From the NCBI RefSeq assembly GCF_009720625.1, contig NZ_CP046266.1, positions 2,551,501 through 2,615,500 on the forward strand: a stretch of 64,000 nucleotides of DNA, read 5' to 3'. Origin of the DNA: Metabacillus sediminilitoris (GTDB taxonomy: Bacteria > Bacillota > Bacilli > Bacillales > Bacillaceae). Positions 55,303-64,000 of the stretch are shown piece after piece (the first letter of the stretch is position 1; each line of letters starts with the position of its first letter). The notes below the pieces were generated by a model that saw nothing but the letters and a program-made list of their open reading frames with translations, searched no databases and was not told the DNA's origin. A program made the translations under genes and the position numbers.

Positions 55303-55401
55303 ATGAATGTAAGAATCCCAGCAGTAGAGAAAAAAGCAGTTCAAATGCGTGAAAGCGAGCTTATGAATAAAAGGATTTTACCAGTGAATAGAAAATTTTA
55401 A
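55303..55401 (+). CDS. Possible 32-residue leader ORF upstream of GH31
   Basis: The ATG at 55303 follows AAGGTGAG at 9-base spacing. The peptide starts MNVRIPAVEKKAVQMRESEL and is basic, without a hydrophobic segment. It ends 14 bases before the GH31 start, so the two could be translationally coupled. It may equally be chance. Confidence 0.3.
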   Translation: MNVRIPAVEKKAVQMRESELMNKRILPVNRKF

Positions 55402-55415
55402 TTTGAGGTGGAAAC

Positions 55416-57959
55416 ATGAACTTACCAAAAAAATATTTAAAAATGATCGCAAGTGCATCACTTGCAGCTACTATCTGTTTATCTGCAGGAGCTCCGAATG
55501 CTCTAGCCGTTACACAGCCCGAAGCAGACACACCTTTAGCTCAGGAAAATCTTCAAAAGCTTTCTGTTCAAGGAATCGAGAAGCTTTCAAACGGCGTCAA
55601 ATTGGACTTAGGATCAAATGATGCATACATTCGATTATTTGACAAAGATTTTGTAAAAGTTTCTGTATTAAATAAAGGTGAAAAAGAATTCGAATCAAGA
55701 GGGATTGCTAAAAAAGAATCTGAATGGGATACACCAGCATTTAAAGCAATCGAAAGCAAAGATACTTATACGTTAAAAACAGATGAACTTACAGTTGAAA
55801 TTAAGTTGAAGCCATTTGGTGTACGCTTCCTTGATAAGCAAGGAAATGTGATCAATGAGGATTATGTCAATCAAGATAAGACCTCAGGATATGAAAATGG
55901 AAAGCCTTATGTCTTTAAGAAAACAGATCAAAATGAAGACTTCTATGGCTTCGGTGAGCAAGCAGGTCTGGAATTCAACAAACGCGGTGACAGCATTGGC
56001 ATGTGGAACACAGATGCTTACGCTTATACGAAAGATACAAAATACGTATATACATCAATCCCATTTTTCATTGGGTTAAAAGACAAAAAAGCATATGGGA
56101 TATTCTTTGACAATACACATCGTTCCTACTATGAAATGGGAACTGAATCTGATGATTACTACTATTTCTATGCAAATGGAGGTAAGTTAACGTATTACTT
56201 TGCATACGGTCCGGAAATCAGCGATGTCGTTGACCGCTATACAGATCTAACAGGTAAAATGGAAGCTCCACCAGAGTGGTCATTGGGCTTACACCAAAGT
56301 AAATGGGGATATACAGCAGATGAAATCGTAAATATTGCGAAGACATACCGTGAAAAACAAATTCCATTGGACACGATGCATTTTGATATTGACTATATGG
56401 ATGGCTACCGTGTTTTTACATGGAATGAACAATATAAACAAGCATTAAAACAACTAAAATCAATGCCTGGATTCCATGCGATCGCAATCAACGATCCAGC
56501 TGTAAAACAAGATGAAAACTATCGTATGTATCAGGAAGGTACGAAGAATGATTACTGGGCGAAAAACGCAGACGGATCAACGTTCATCGGTCCGGTATGG
56601 CCTGGAGATTCTGCTTTCCCTGATTTCTCTAAACAAGAAGTCCGTGATTGGTGGGCAAAAAACCATGATACGTTATTTAATGAAGGAATTGACGGGATCT
56701 GGAATGATATGAATGAGCCTGCCGTATTTATCGACAATGACAAGATGTACCATACTTTGCCTTTGGATGCTTATTTTGGTACAGAAGATAACAAAATTAT
56801 GCATACGGAATATCACAACTTATACGGTCATGATGAAGCAGATGCTACTCACCAAGCCTTTAAAATACACAAGCCTGGAACTCGTCCGTTTGTGTTGACA
56901 CGTGACATGTATGCAGGTACGCAACGCTGGGCTGCTTTATGGACAGGTGACAGCGAATCGAACTGGGAGCATTTGCAAATGTCCATCCCGATGATCTCTA
57001 ATATTGGTCTATCAGGTGTATCCTTCGTTGGTACTGATATTGGCGGATTTGCTAAACGACCAGACGCAGAGCTGTTTGCTCGCTGGATTGAAGTAGGAGC
57101 TTTCTATCCATTCTCACGTATCCATTATGATAGTGATGCAAAATCTGAAATTAAACAAGGTCAAGAGCCTTGGGCATTTGGTCCAGAAGTTGAAAAAATC
57201 AGCAAGAAATATATCGACTTGCGCTATCAATTACTTCCTTACTTATACAATGAATTCAAGGAAGCAACTGACAGTGGTAAGCCGGTACATCAACCACTTG
57301 TTTATCAATTCCAACATGATGAAAAAACAAATGATATCAGTGACCAGTACATGTTTGGTGACTCTATGATGCTTGCACCGGTTATTACAAAAGGTCAAAC
57401 ATCACGTAGCGTTTACTTACCACAGGGCGTAAACTGGACAGACTATTGGACTGGTGAAGAATATAAAGGTGGACAAACACTTACTGTAGATGCTCCGCTT
57501 GGTCATTTACCGATTTTCGTGAAGAAGGATTCAATGATTCCAAACCGTGACGTGCAGCAATACACAAGTGAAAAACCTTTAACAAACCTTGTGCTTGATA
57601 CGTATTTAGACAAAAACGCTTCATATACGTTCTACGAGGATGATGGTGCAACAGAAGACTACAAACAAGGTGAATACAACGAAACATCATTTGAAGTAGA
57701 ACGTAAGGGTAATAAAATTGCATTCAAACAAAAACAAGAAGTTAAAAACTTCAAAGAATCAAAACTAGAGCAATACACATTGAAATTAAACAATGCGGAA
57801 AAACCATCGAGAATTCAAGCTGGAAACAGCAAATATCAAGAGGTTGGTTCTCTTGCAGAATCACAAGGTAAAACAAATACCTTCTTCTATGATGCAAAAG
57901 CAAAGGTTCTTTATGTAAGCATCCCAGCTGATGAGAAAAAAGAAGTTCAAATTCGATAA
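55416..57959 (+). CDS. Secreted GH31 alpha-glucosidase/glucosyltransferase
   Basis: An 847-residue exported enzyme. The signal peptide is MNLPKKYLKMIASASLAATI, with cleavage near ALA|VT at about residue 31. The GH31 (beta/alpha)8 domain has HFDIDYMDGYRVFTW, nucleophile Asp431 in GIWNDMNEPAVF and acid/base Asp512 in WTGDSESNWEHL. An N-terminal galactose-mutarotase-like beta domain (GFGEQAGLEFNKRGDSIGMW) and C-terminal beta domains flank it. Export and the adjacent GH66 gene point to isomalto-oligosaccharide or dextran-end processing rather than maltose. Strict hydrolase or transferase cannot be told. The ATG follows TTGAGGTGG. Confidence 0.92.
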   Translation: MNLPKKYLKMIASASLAATICLSAGAPNALAVTQPEADTPLAQENLQKLSVQGIEKLSNGVKLDLGSNDAYIRLFDKDFVKVSVLNKGEKEFESRGIAKKESEWDTPAFKAIESKDTYTLKTDELTVEIKLKPFGVRFLDKQGNVINEDYVNQDKTSGYENGKPYVFKKTDQNEDFYGFGEQAGLEFNKRGDSIGMWNTDAYAYTKDTKYVYTSIPFFIGLKDKKAYGIFFDNTHRSYYEMGTESDDYYYFYANGGKLTYYFAYGPEISDVVDRYTDLTGKMEAPPEWSLGLHQSKWGYTADEIVNIAKTYREKQIPLDTMHFDIDYMDGYRVFTWNEQYKQALKQLKSMPGFHAIAINDPAVKQDENYRMYQEGTKNDYWAKNADGSTFIGPVWPGDSAFPDFSKQEVRDWWAKNHDTLFNEGIDGIWNDMNEPAVFIDNDKMYHTLPLDAYFGTEDNKIMHTEYHNLYGHDEADATHQAFKIHKPGTRPFVLTRDMYAGTQRWAALWTGDSESNWEHLQMSIPMISNIGLSGVSFVGTDIGGFAKRPDAELFARWIEVGAFYPFSRIHYDSDAKSEIKQGQEPWAFGPEVEKISKKYIDLRYQLLPYLYNEFKEATDSGKPVHQPLVYQFQHDEKTNDISDQYMFGDSMMLAPVITKGQTSRSVYLPQGVNWTDYWTGEEYKGGQTLTVDAPLGHLPIFVKKDSMIPNRDVQQYTSEKPLTNLVLDTYLDKNASYTFYEDDGATEDYKQGEYNETSFEVERKGNKIAFKQKQEVKNFKESKLEQYTLKLNNAEKPSRIQAGNSKYQEVGSLAESQGKTNTFFYDAKAKVLYVSIPADEKKEVQIR

Positions 57960-58010
57960 TGTGACAGGAGCATATGCAGAGGCAAATGTAAGAGTGAAAG
58001 TATAGTAGGA

Positions 58011-58063
58011 AGAAGAGGGTGACCAATAACACTATGTTAGATCGTATTGAGTCACCTTCTTCT
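58011..58063 (+). terminator. Long imperfect hairpin after GH31
   Basis: AGAAGAGGGTGAC at 58011-58023 pairs with GTCACCTTCTTCT at 58051-58063 with one bulge. Read-through to the next gene is possible. Confidence 0.6.
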
Positions 58064-58137
58064 TTATTAAACGAATAAACTAGTCATCTCATAAAAATAT
58101 TCGAAAACGAAAAGATTGTTAGAAATGAGGATGTCAT

Positions 58138-59325
58138 GTGAAAAAGCTAACTAAACTATCTGTTGGCATTATAACGGCAACATTGCTATCAATTTCATTT
58201 ATTCAACCAGTTCATACAACATTTGCTGCTTCAATTAAGAATGAACAAGCTGAAAAAGGCAGCTACCAAAATGGATCTAAACAAAATAAATCATCATGGG
58301 ATAAAAGCTCGTTATCATTTATCTCTGAAAATGTAACGTGCACTGGCATTTCTGCCACGATAAAAAATGGTCAGGACTCACAAACCATGCAGGGGGAAGT
58401 AGCGTACGAGGTTTACTGGTCGGCGAATGGCAATCCTAAAGACGGCGAGGTTGTTTATTCTGGAGTTGTTAACGTGTTACCTTCTGGTGAAACACAGGAA
58501 TTAACGTATACACCAGATGAGCTTATCGACGGGAATTATATGTTTAAAGCTTATCAGCGCCCTGGCCATCCAGGAAAAGGAGAATTGTGGAGCGATTCTA
58601 TAAAGATAAATAATGAAGCTGGATTGACGGGAAAGATTGAATCACAGCGACCTTTCGATCAATTTTTTAATAGCAGTGTGAATAAAGGAACAGCAACATT
58701 TACGGTTCCTGAGGGTATGGATCCAGTCGAGATTAGTTTTACAAGCTATGCTTATCCGGAAGGGACAGTACTTCAAGAAGACGGGAAGCCGTATGAGGGG
58801 CAAACTAGCTTTGATAACGTCACGAATATATATGGGCCAGGTACATATACGGTTCAAGTTGATTTGCCGAATGGATATTATCAGGCAGATTTATATATTG
58901 GTGCCCAAGTAGAAAAATTAACGCAATGCGGACACCCAATGGATAAAATAATTGATGCGGATTATGGACTAAACGGAGAACCGGAGCGTCCGCTTGACCA
59001 GTACTTTCATTCAACTGTTGACAAAGGAACGGCTACGTTTACAGTGCCAGATGGAAGCAATCCGATTGAGATTAGCTTTACAAGCTATGCATATCCGGAA
59101 GGGACAGTACCTCTAGAAGACGGAAATCCGTATGACGGTCAGACTGCTTATGATAATGTAACAAATGTCTATGGGCCGGGAACCTATATAATTAACGTTG
59201 ATCTACCCGAAAATGGGTATTTCCAGACAGATCTTTATATAGGACCTGAGATTGAAAGATTAACAGAAGCTGGACATCCCATCGAAAAGATCATTGATGC
59301 AGATTATGGTCCAAAAACTGAATGA
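58138..59325 (+). CDS. Secreted protein: TapA-like domain plus two ~108-aa tandem repeats
   Basis: A 395-residue exported protein opening at GTG; the signal peptide ends near FAA|SI (residue 31). Residues 58-157 (ENVTCTGISATIKNGQ, YEVYWSANGNPKDGEVVYSG, GNYMFKAYQRPGHPGKGELW) parallel the central part of TapA, the TasA-fibre assembly protein (WKWELHKL, PLKDGNVIEKG, YAFKVYKPAGYPANG). Residues 170-277 and 284-391 are two closely similar beta-rich repeats, each with GTATFTVP, EISFTSYAYPEGTV, DNVTN-YGPGTY and DADYG. I do not know the repeat family. Between GH31 and GH66 genes it could be a cell-surface glucan-binding or assembly protein. Confidence 0.65.
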   Translation: MKKLTKLSVGIITATLLSISFIQPVHTTFAASIKNEQAEKGSYQNGSKQNKSSWDKSSLSFISENVTCTGISATIKNGQDSQTMQGEVAYEVYWSANGNPKDGEVVYSGVVNVLPSGETQELTYTPDELIDGNYMFKAYQRPGHPGKGELWSDSIKINNEAGLTGKIESQRPFDQFFNSSVNKGTATFTVPEGMDPVEISFTSYAYPEGTVLQEDGKPYEGQTSFDNVTNIYGPGTYTVQVDLPNGYYQADLYIGAQVEKLTQCGHPMDKIIDADYGLNGEPERPLDQYFHSTVDKGTATFTVPDGSNPIEISFTSYAYPEGTVPLEDGNPYDGQTAYDNVTNVYGPGTYIINVDLPENGYFQTDLYIGPEIERLTEAGHPIEKIIDADYGPKTE

Positions 59326-59372
59326 TAACTTTCTCATATAATTGTTAACCAATAAAGATAAGAAATGAGGGT

Positions 59373-59410
59373 CTGACTACATTCATTTAGAATTTAGTCA
59401 GGCTTCTTGG
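59373..59410 (+). terminator. Weak hairpin terminator
   Basis: CTGACTA at 59373-59379 and TAGTCAG at 59395-59401 followed by GCTTCTT. Confidence 0.5.
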
Positions 59411-59545
59411 AAAAGAAAGTATGCTTCAACTTAAATGCAACTTGTTAAATTCAAATTTTTAAAAACCTTATCCCATAGTCAAACAGGCTAAGAGATTTGG
59501 GAACCATCAAAGACACTAATTGTTCGTTATGGGGAGTTTGATTGT

Positions 59546-61336
59546 ATGCTTTCAAAAAAGAAACCAATCATCATTATCTTGTTTTCTATCATTTTGCTAG
59601 TAATTGTCACTGCGGTTGTAATAAAGCCTCTCTTTTTTCAAAAGAAACCGCAAATAATAGAAGAAAGCAGCATTATTCAACATCTAACAATTGATAAAGC
59701 TTCATATCAACCAAAAGAAACCGTTCATTTTAATGCTAAATTACCGGCTGAGTATTCGGATCAAATGTTAGAAATCACCTACTATCATTTAAATGACGTC
59801 ATCTCTAAACAAAAGGTGAAGGCAGATAAAAAAGAAATACATTGGACATGGAAGCCGCCAAAAGAGGATTTCAAAGGATATTTAGTCCGTGTACAGTTGG
59901 AAACTCAAACTGAACAAGATCAGCAAACAATTGCGGTTGATGTTTCAAGCGATTGGTCAAAATTTCCGAGATATGGATTTCTGTCAAAGTTTCATGACAT
60001 GTCCAACAAAGACATGGAGTCTGTTATTTCCTGGCTGAATCGTTATCACATTAATGGATTGCAATTTTATGATTGGCATTATAAACACCATCAACCTATT
60101 AAATTAGAAAACAATGAGTCTGCCGTCCATTGGGAGGACATCGCCAATCGTCCTACCTCGCTGCAGACGATTAAATCATATATTGAGTTAGCCCATAATC
60201 GAAATATGAAAACAATGGCATATAACCTTTTATACGGTGCTTTTGCAGAAGCTGAAAAAGATGGTGTCAAAACAGAATGGCGCTTATTTAAAGATCAGCA
60301 AAAAAATCAACATGATTATCATCCATTACCAGAAGAATGGAAAAGTGATGTGTTTCTTGTCAATCCGGCAAATTCGGAGTGGCAAACCTATTTAATTAAT
60401 CAGCAAAAAAAAGTTTACGAGAATCTTCCCTTTGATGGCTGGCATATCGATCAGCTTGGTCCGCGGGGAAATGTATATGACTATAATGGCAATTTCGTGG
60501 AGCTCGACGAATCTTTCAAACCTTTTATGGAACATATCAAAAAAGAAACACCTGATAAACGGATTGTGATGAATTCGGTTAGTCAATATGGGCAAAAACA
60601 GCTTGGTGATGCTCCTGTCGATTTCTTATATACAGAAGTATGGGATCAAGATAAGTATTATAGCGATTTAAAACGCATTATTGATGAAAATGATCACTAT
60701 TCAAAAGGGAGATATAATTCAATCTTAGCCGCCTATATGAATTACGAGTTTTCCAATCAGCCGGGGGAATTTAATATCCCAGGTATATTATTAACGAATA
60801 GTGTGATTTTTGCATCGGGAGGTTCGCACTTAGAATTGGGTGAACACATGCTGTCAAAGGAATATTTTCCACATGAAAATTTAAAGATGAGCAAATCCCT
60901 ACAAAGCAAGCTCTTGCATTATTATGATTTTCTAGTAGCTTATGAAAACCTGCTTCGAGATAACCTGAAGGAGGTACCGATCGCGATTGGTTCATCTGAT
61001 TGGGTTCATTTCTCTACGCAGCCGGAAAAGGGGAAAATATGGAGCTTCGCAAAACAAAAAGAGAATAAAAAAGTCATTCACTTTATTAACTTCTTTGATG
61101 CTACAACATTAGAATGGCGTGATACACATGCAAAGCAAGCTGAACCTCAAAATCGCAAGCAGTTAACTGTCCAGATTGAAGAGACTAAATTGATTAAAAA
61201 GGTTTGGATGGCTTCGCCGGACAAGCAAAACGGTGTGCCTATATCTCTAAACTTTAAACAAGAAAATCACAAAGTCATCTTTACACTTCCCAGTCTTAAA
61301 TATTGGGATATGGTAGTAATAGAGTATGAACAATAA
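59546..61336 (+). CDS. Membrane-anchored GH66 dextranase-like enzyme
   Basis: A 596-residue protein with one N-terminal membrane helix (IIIILFSIILLVIVTAVVI, residues 8-27) and no cleavage site or lipobox. An Ig-like domain (about 45-130) precedes a GH66 catalytic barrel: SDWSKFPRYGFLSKF, INGLQFYDWHYKHHQP, MKTMAYNLLYGAF, nucleophile Asp302 in GWHIDQLGPRG and acid Glu364 in LYTEVWDQDKYY. The 62-residue spacing agrees with GH66 dextranases. A C-terminal beta domain ends the protein. GH66 includes endo-dextranases and cycloisomaltooligosaccharide glucanotransferases; the CITase-specific CBM35 insertion is not evident, so dextranase is favoured. Confidence 0.88.
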   Translation: MLSKKKPIIIILFSIILLVIVTAVVIKPLFFQKKPQIIEESSIIQHLTIDKASYQPKETVHFNAKLPAEYSDQMLEITYYHLNDVISKQKVKADKKEIHWTWKPPKEDFKGYLVRVQLETQTEQDQQTIAVDVSSDWSKFPRYGFLSKFHDMSNKDMESVISWLNRYHINGLQFYDWHYKHHQPIKLENNESAVHWEDIANRPTSLQTIKSYIELAHNRNMKTMAYNLLYGAFAEAEKDGVKTEWRLFKDQQKNQHDYHPLPEEWKSDVFLVNPANSEWQTYLINQQKKVYENLPFDGWHIDQLGPRGNVYDYNGNFVELDESFKPFMEHIKKETPDKRIVMNSVSQYGQKQLGDAPVDFLYTEVWDQDKYYSDLKRIIDENDHYSKGRYNSILAAYMNYEFSNQPGEFNIPGILLTNSVIFASGGSHLELGEHMLSKEYFPHENLKMSKSLQSKLLHYYDFLVAYENLLRDNLKEVPIAIGSSDWVHFSTQPEKGKIWSFAKQKENKKVIHFINFFDATTLEWRDTHAKQAEPQNRKQLTVQIEETKLIKKVWMASPDKQNGVPISLNFKQENHKVIFTLPSLKYWDMVVIEYEQ

Positions 61337-61426
61337 AGGGATTATCACTATCTTGATTTCAATAGAATAAGAATGTTTTAGCTTCAATGTTAGGTATATA
61401 TCGTCCAAAAAAAGGAGTGTTTTGTA

Positions 61427-62293
61427 ATGAAAAAAATAATCGTTTCCCTTGGAATAGCAGGTGCAGTTCTTTCTCTTTCAGCTTGCAATCTTAGTGCTTC
61501 TAATACAATTGTTCAATCGAAAGCGGGTGAAATTACCAAAGAGGAATTTTACAACGAATTAAAGGCTCAGACCGGGGACCAGGTTTTACAACAAATGGTA
61601 GAAACGATGGTGCTTGCAAAAGAATACACAGTGACAGAAAAAGAAATTGATGAAAGAATCAAAGAGTATACGGAACAATTCGGCGGGGAGGAAGGCTTAC
61701 ATCAGGCTCTTGCGCAAAATGGAATGACAGATGAGCAAGCCTTTAAAAAGAATATTGAACGCGAGTTATTGGCTGAAAAAGCAGCAACAGATGGGGTAAA
61801 GGTATCAGAGGAAGAAGTGAAAAAAGAATTTGAGGAAAAGTATAAAGATGAAATAAAAGCGAGCCACATTCTTGTTAAGGATGTAAAAACGGCGAAAGAA
61901 GTGAAGGAGAGACTTGATAAGGGGGAGGACTTTGCTAAGCTTGCGAGCCATTATTCCATTGATCCAAGCTCGAAAGACAATGGCGGTGACGTTGGATATT
62001 TTACAAAAGGGAGGATGGTTTCTGAATTTGATCAAGTTGTATTTTCACTAGATGTTAATAAAGTCAGTGAACCTGTGAAAACAGAATACGGTTACCACAT
62101 CATCAAAGTAACGGATAAGAAAACAAACAAGTTTGAAGACAAGAAAAAAGCAATTGAAAGAGAATTAACCTTAAAAAAAGCGAAGCCAATGAAAGAAGTT
62201 ATTTCTAAGCTTCAAAAAGAAGCTGATATTTCGATCAAAGATCAAGAGTTAAAGGATGCATTAAAAACCACGCAACAACCTGAAAAAAACTAA
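61427..62293 (+). CDS. prsA: PrsA-type foldase lipoprotein
   Basis: A 288-residue extracytoplasmic peptidyl-prolyl isomerase anchored as a lipoprotein (SLSAC lipobox near residue 20). An N-terminal SurA-like helical region (KEEFYNELKAQTGDQVLQQM, MVLAKEYTVTEKEID) precedes one parvulin domain with ASHILVKDVKTAKEVKERLD, SIDPSSKDNGGDVGYFTKG and GYHIIKVTDKK. PrsA helps exported enzymes fold outside the membrane. Its place beside GH31 and GH66 genes suggests a locus-dedicated copy, though it could be the only one. The ATG follows AAAGGAG. Confidence 0.93.
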   Translation: MKKIIVSLGIAGAVLSLSACNLSASNTIVQSKAGEITKEEFYNELKAQTGDQVLQQMVETMVLAKEYTVTEKEIDERIKEYTEQFGGEEGLHQALAQNGMTDEQAFKKNIERELLAEKAATDGVKVSEEEVKKEFEEKYKDEIKASHILVKDVKTAKEVKERLDKGEDFAKLASHYSIDPSSKDNGGDVGYFTKGRMVSEFDQVVFSLDVNKVSEPVKTEYGYHIIKVTDKKTNKFEDKKKAIERELTLKKAKPMKEVISKLQKEADISIKDQELKDALKTTQQPEKN

Positions 62294-62315
62294 AAGCATA
62301 CCATATGAAAAGATT

Positions 62316-62358
62316 AGACTGCAAAGTGATTCTTCGCAAAAGCTTTGCAGTCTTTTTT
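62316..62358 (+). terminator. Rho-independent terminator of prsA
   Basis: AGACTGCAAAG at 62316-62326 and CTTTGCAGTCT at 62343-62353 form a perfect 11-bp stem followed by a T-tract. Confidence 0.85.
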
Positions 62359-62531
62359 GGTGGTAGGAATCCAAAAAAAATTCCTCTAGCATCCTAATAA
62401 GTCAGTTAAATAAATTGAAAGGAATGTGAGGAGAAATTCCTATTTTTTGAATTATCTGAAACTTAACTTGTTTCACTGAATGAATTATGCTAAATTTACC
62501 CTATGAAATGAGGGAAGGGGTGAAGTGTGTA

Positions 62532-63728
62532 ATGAATTTATTTAGAAAAGGAAATAAGGAGCTTATTAAAGAACTGAACCGTTCCTTCGTGATTGATATG
62601 GTTCGCCTGAAAGGAAAAATCTCGCGTACAGAAATAGCGAAAGAAACAGGGCTGGGTTTATCAACAATTACAAATATTATCGATGAACTTATTAAAGAAA
62701 ACCTTGTTTCTGAGATTGGAACTGGAGATTCACATGGCGGCAGGAAGCCAGTGCTATTAAAATTTAACGGAGATTTTGGTGTTGTTGCTGGGATGAAAAT
62801 TGAGCCACAACAGGTGAAAATGTGTTTATCTAATTTGGAAGGCAAGATTTTACACAAACATCAATTTTCATATACTCATAATGAAGCGAACAGATTAGCA
62901 AAGGTTATTATTGACGAGCTTGATTCTTTCATGAAACAAAATGAATGCGCTACCAAATTAGTGGGGATTGGCATTGCTACGCCTGGGCTAGTAGATCGGG
63001 AAAGCAATGAAGTGATCTATTCACCAATATTAAAGGTGGAGCATGGGGATTTAAAGCCAATTGGCCAACACTTTGATGTTCCTTTATTGATCGATAATGA
63101 TGCGAATGTCTTTGCACTTGCTGAAAAGTGGATAGGACAGGGAAGAGACTATAGAAACTTCATCGGTGTGACAGTTGGAGCTGGTGTGGGAGCAGGAATT
63201 GTGATTGATAATATGTTGTTTCGCGGAGACTTCGGCGGAGCTGGTGAATTAGGTCATATCACGATTTATCAGGGTGATCGCCATTGTTATTGCGGGCAAC
63301 GGGGCTGTTTAGAATTATATGCTTCTGATGCGTACATTGTGAACGAAGCTGAGCGCATGGTCTCGATTGGTGTTCCAACAGTATTAGCGTCGTTTACTCC
63401 CATTACACCTGAGAGTATTGTAATAGCAGCTCAAAGCGGAGATACGTATGCACAGGAATTGTTGGTCAAGCAAGGAGAAAATTTAGCATTAGGGATTAAG
63501 AACATGGTCCATCTATTTAATCCTGAAGCAATCATTTTAGGTGGGGAAGGATTAAGAGAGGGCGAATTTCTGTTAAAAGGTATTCAAAAGGAGCTGGCCG
63601 TCCACTTTTTTGTCAAGCATCCTCGAAAACTTCAGTTCCAAACCTCACAGCTGGGTGGGGATGTATGGTTAATTGGAGCGTGCGCACTAGTAGTAAGCCA
63701 CTTATTTAGAGTTCCTATTTACAATTAA
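62532..63728 (+). CDS. ROK-family transcriptional repressor (XylR/NagC type)
   Basis: About 398 residues. An N-terminal MarR-like winged HTH (NRSFVIDMVRLKGKISRTEI, AKETGLGLSTITNIIDELI) precedes a ROK sugar-kinase-like domain with an ATP-loop remnant, GIGIATPGLVDRESN, LLIDNDANVFALAEKWIGQG, GVTVGAGVGAGIVID and the zinc/ROK signature GAGELGHITIYQGDRHCYCG QRGC. These repressors release DNA on binding a sugar. The ATG at 62532 follows GAAGGGGTG. It likely controls the following exported protein gene or the glycosidase genes. The effector sugar is unknown. Confidence 0.9.
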   Translation: MNLFRKGNKELIKELNRSFVIDMVRLKGKISRTEIAKETGLGLSTITNIIDELIKENLVSEIGTGDSHGGRKPVLLKFNGDFGVVAGMKIEPQQVKMCLSNLEGKILHKHQFSYTHNEANRLAKVIIDELDSFMKQNECATKLVGIGIATPGLVDRESNEVIYSPILKVEHGDLKPIGQHFDVPLLIDNDANVFALAEKWIGQGRDYRNFIGVTVGAGVGAGIVIDNMLFRGDFGGAGELGHITIYQGDRHCYCGQRGCLELYASDAYIVNEAERMVSIGVPTVLASFTPITPESIVIAAQSGDTYAQELLVKQGENLALGIKNMVHLFNPEAIILGGEGLREGEFLLKGIQKELAVHFFVKHPRKLQFQTSQLGGDVWLIGACALVVSHLFRVPIYN

Positions 63729-63796
63729 CAAAGGAAACGACTATTGTTGACTCCTTTGGAATAATTACTTTCTTCACTGAATAAAGTATCTATATT

Positions 63797-63811
63797 TGAT
63801 TACGCTTACAT
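63797..63811. promoter_or_regulatory. CcpA cre-like site
   Basis: TGATTACGCTTACAT (reverse complement ATGTAAGCGTAATCA) matches WTGNAANCGNWNNCW at every fixed position. It lies 82 bases before the last gene and after the ROK gene. Confidence 0.6.
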
Positions 63812-63892
63812 TTTAAAGGGGGTGATAAAGCAGAATTTTGGTAGATAAAGATTGTACTCTGTATTGAGCGATAACAAATAGGGAGGGTAAAC

Positions 63893-64000
63893 ATGCGAAG
63901 CAGTAAACACAGACTTATTCAGAAAGCCATGATCCTAACAGTGATGATTTCGATGGTTTTATCTGTTATTAACATTCGTTCTGGGTTTGCAAGAAATAGT
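63893..64000 (+). CDS. Exported protein, N-terminal fragment (cut by window end)
   Basis: The ATG follows AGGGAGGG. The 36 visible residues form a signal peptide: basic MRSSKHRLIQK, hydrophobic AMILTVMISMVLSVI, then NIRSGFARNS with a likely cleavage site at GFA|RN. No lipobox cysteine is present, so a secreted enzyme or wall protein is more likely than a binding lipoprotein. The location after a ROK repressor and cre-like site suggests a carbohydrate-related product. Confidence 0.6.
   Translation, partial: MRSSKHRLIQKAMILTVMISMVLSVINIRSGFARNS

Noticed and set aside
62501..62857. 118-residue minus-strand frame overlapping the ROK gene
   Set aside because: Antisense to the HTH region of a clear ROK repressor.

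Overview
The window is low-GC, AT-rich DNA from an endospore-forming member of the Bacillaceae (Bacillus sensu lato; genus not determinable from the sequence alone). Pointers are a YpiB-type gene, a SpoVS-type gene, PrsA, azlBCD, AGGAGG-type ribosome sites, frequent GTG/TTG starts, CcpA cre-like boxes and YesM/YesN-type signalling.

Positions 1-24.6 kb are accessory. Single unrelated genes, almost all on the + strand, are each followed by a degenerate intergenic repeat. The genes include two methyltransferases, an SDR, rifamycin phosphotransferase rph, SpoVS, a CHRD protein, D-serine dehydratase with its regulator, azlBCD, a MocR/EamA pair, a secreted beta-amylase, DinB and an AlkD-like protein. 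The repeat has a head like GCTAACGGGTGC, a terminator-like hairpin with a T-tract, and a palindromic tail. Several genes are decayed (amj, GNAT, maltose O-acetyltransferase, frameshifted small genes). An IS110-family element sits inside one repeat, and its presumed bridge-RNA region carries a 10-base copy of that target. Three relic left ends of a second IS110-like lineage also abut the repeat. This is the most unusual part of the window.

Positions 25-36 kb hold catabolic operons. hutUIG (no hutH here) is followed by glutamate dehydrogenase. A LysR gene is divergent from an acetoacetate operon: CoA-transferase A and B, AtoE-type transporter, thiolase, with a cre-like site upstream. Positions 36-42 kb hold small membrane or secreted proteins, a second DinB, decayed fragments and a MATE exporter.

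Positions 42-49.7 kb hold a divergent GntR regulator and a six-gene operon: DapA-family aldolase/lyase, TctC, TctB, TctA, D-2-hydroxyacid dehydrogenase and iron alcohol dehydrogenase. This looks like uptake and breakdown of an unidentified hydroxy- or polycarboxylic acid.

Positions 49.9-64 kb look like a dextran/isomalto-oligosaccharide locus. On the minus strand lie a YesM-type kinase, a YesN-type regulator and a sugar-binding lipoprotein. On the plus strand lie a secreted GH31 enzyme, a secreted protein with a TapA-like domain and two tandem repeats, a membrane-anchored GH66 dextranase-like enzyme, PrsA, a ROK repressor and the start of another exported protein behind a cre-like site. No tRNA, rRNA, CRISPR array or prophage was seen.
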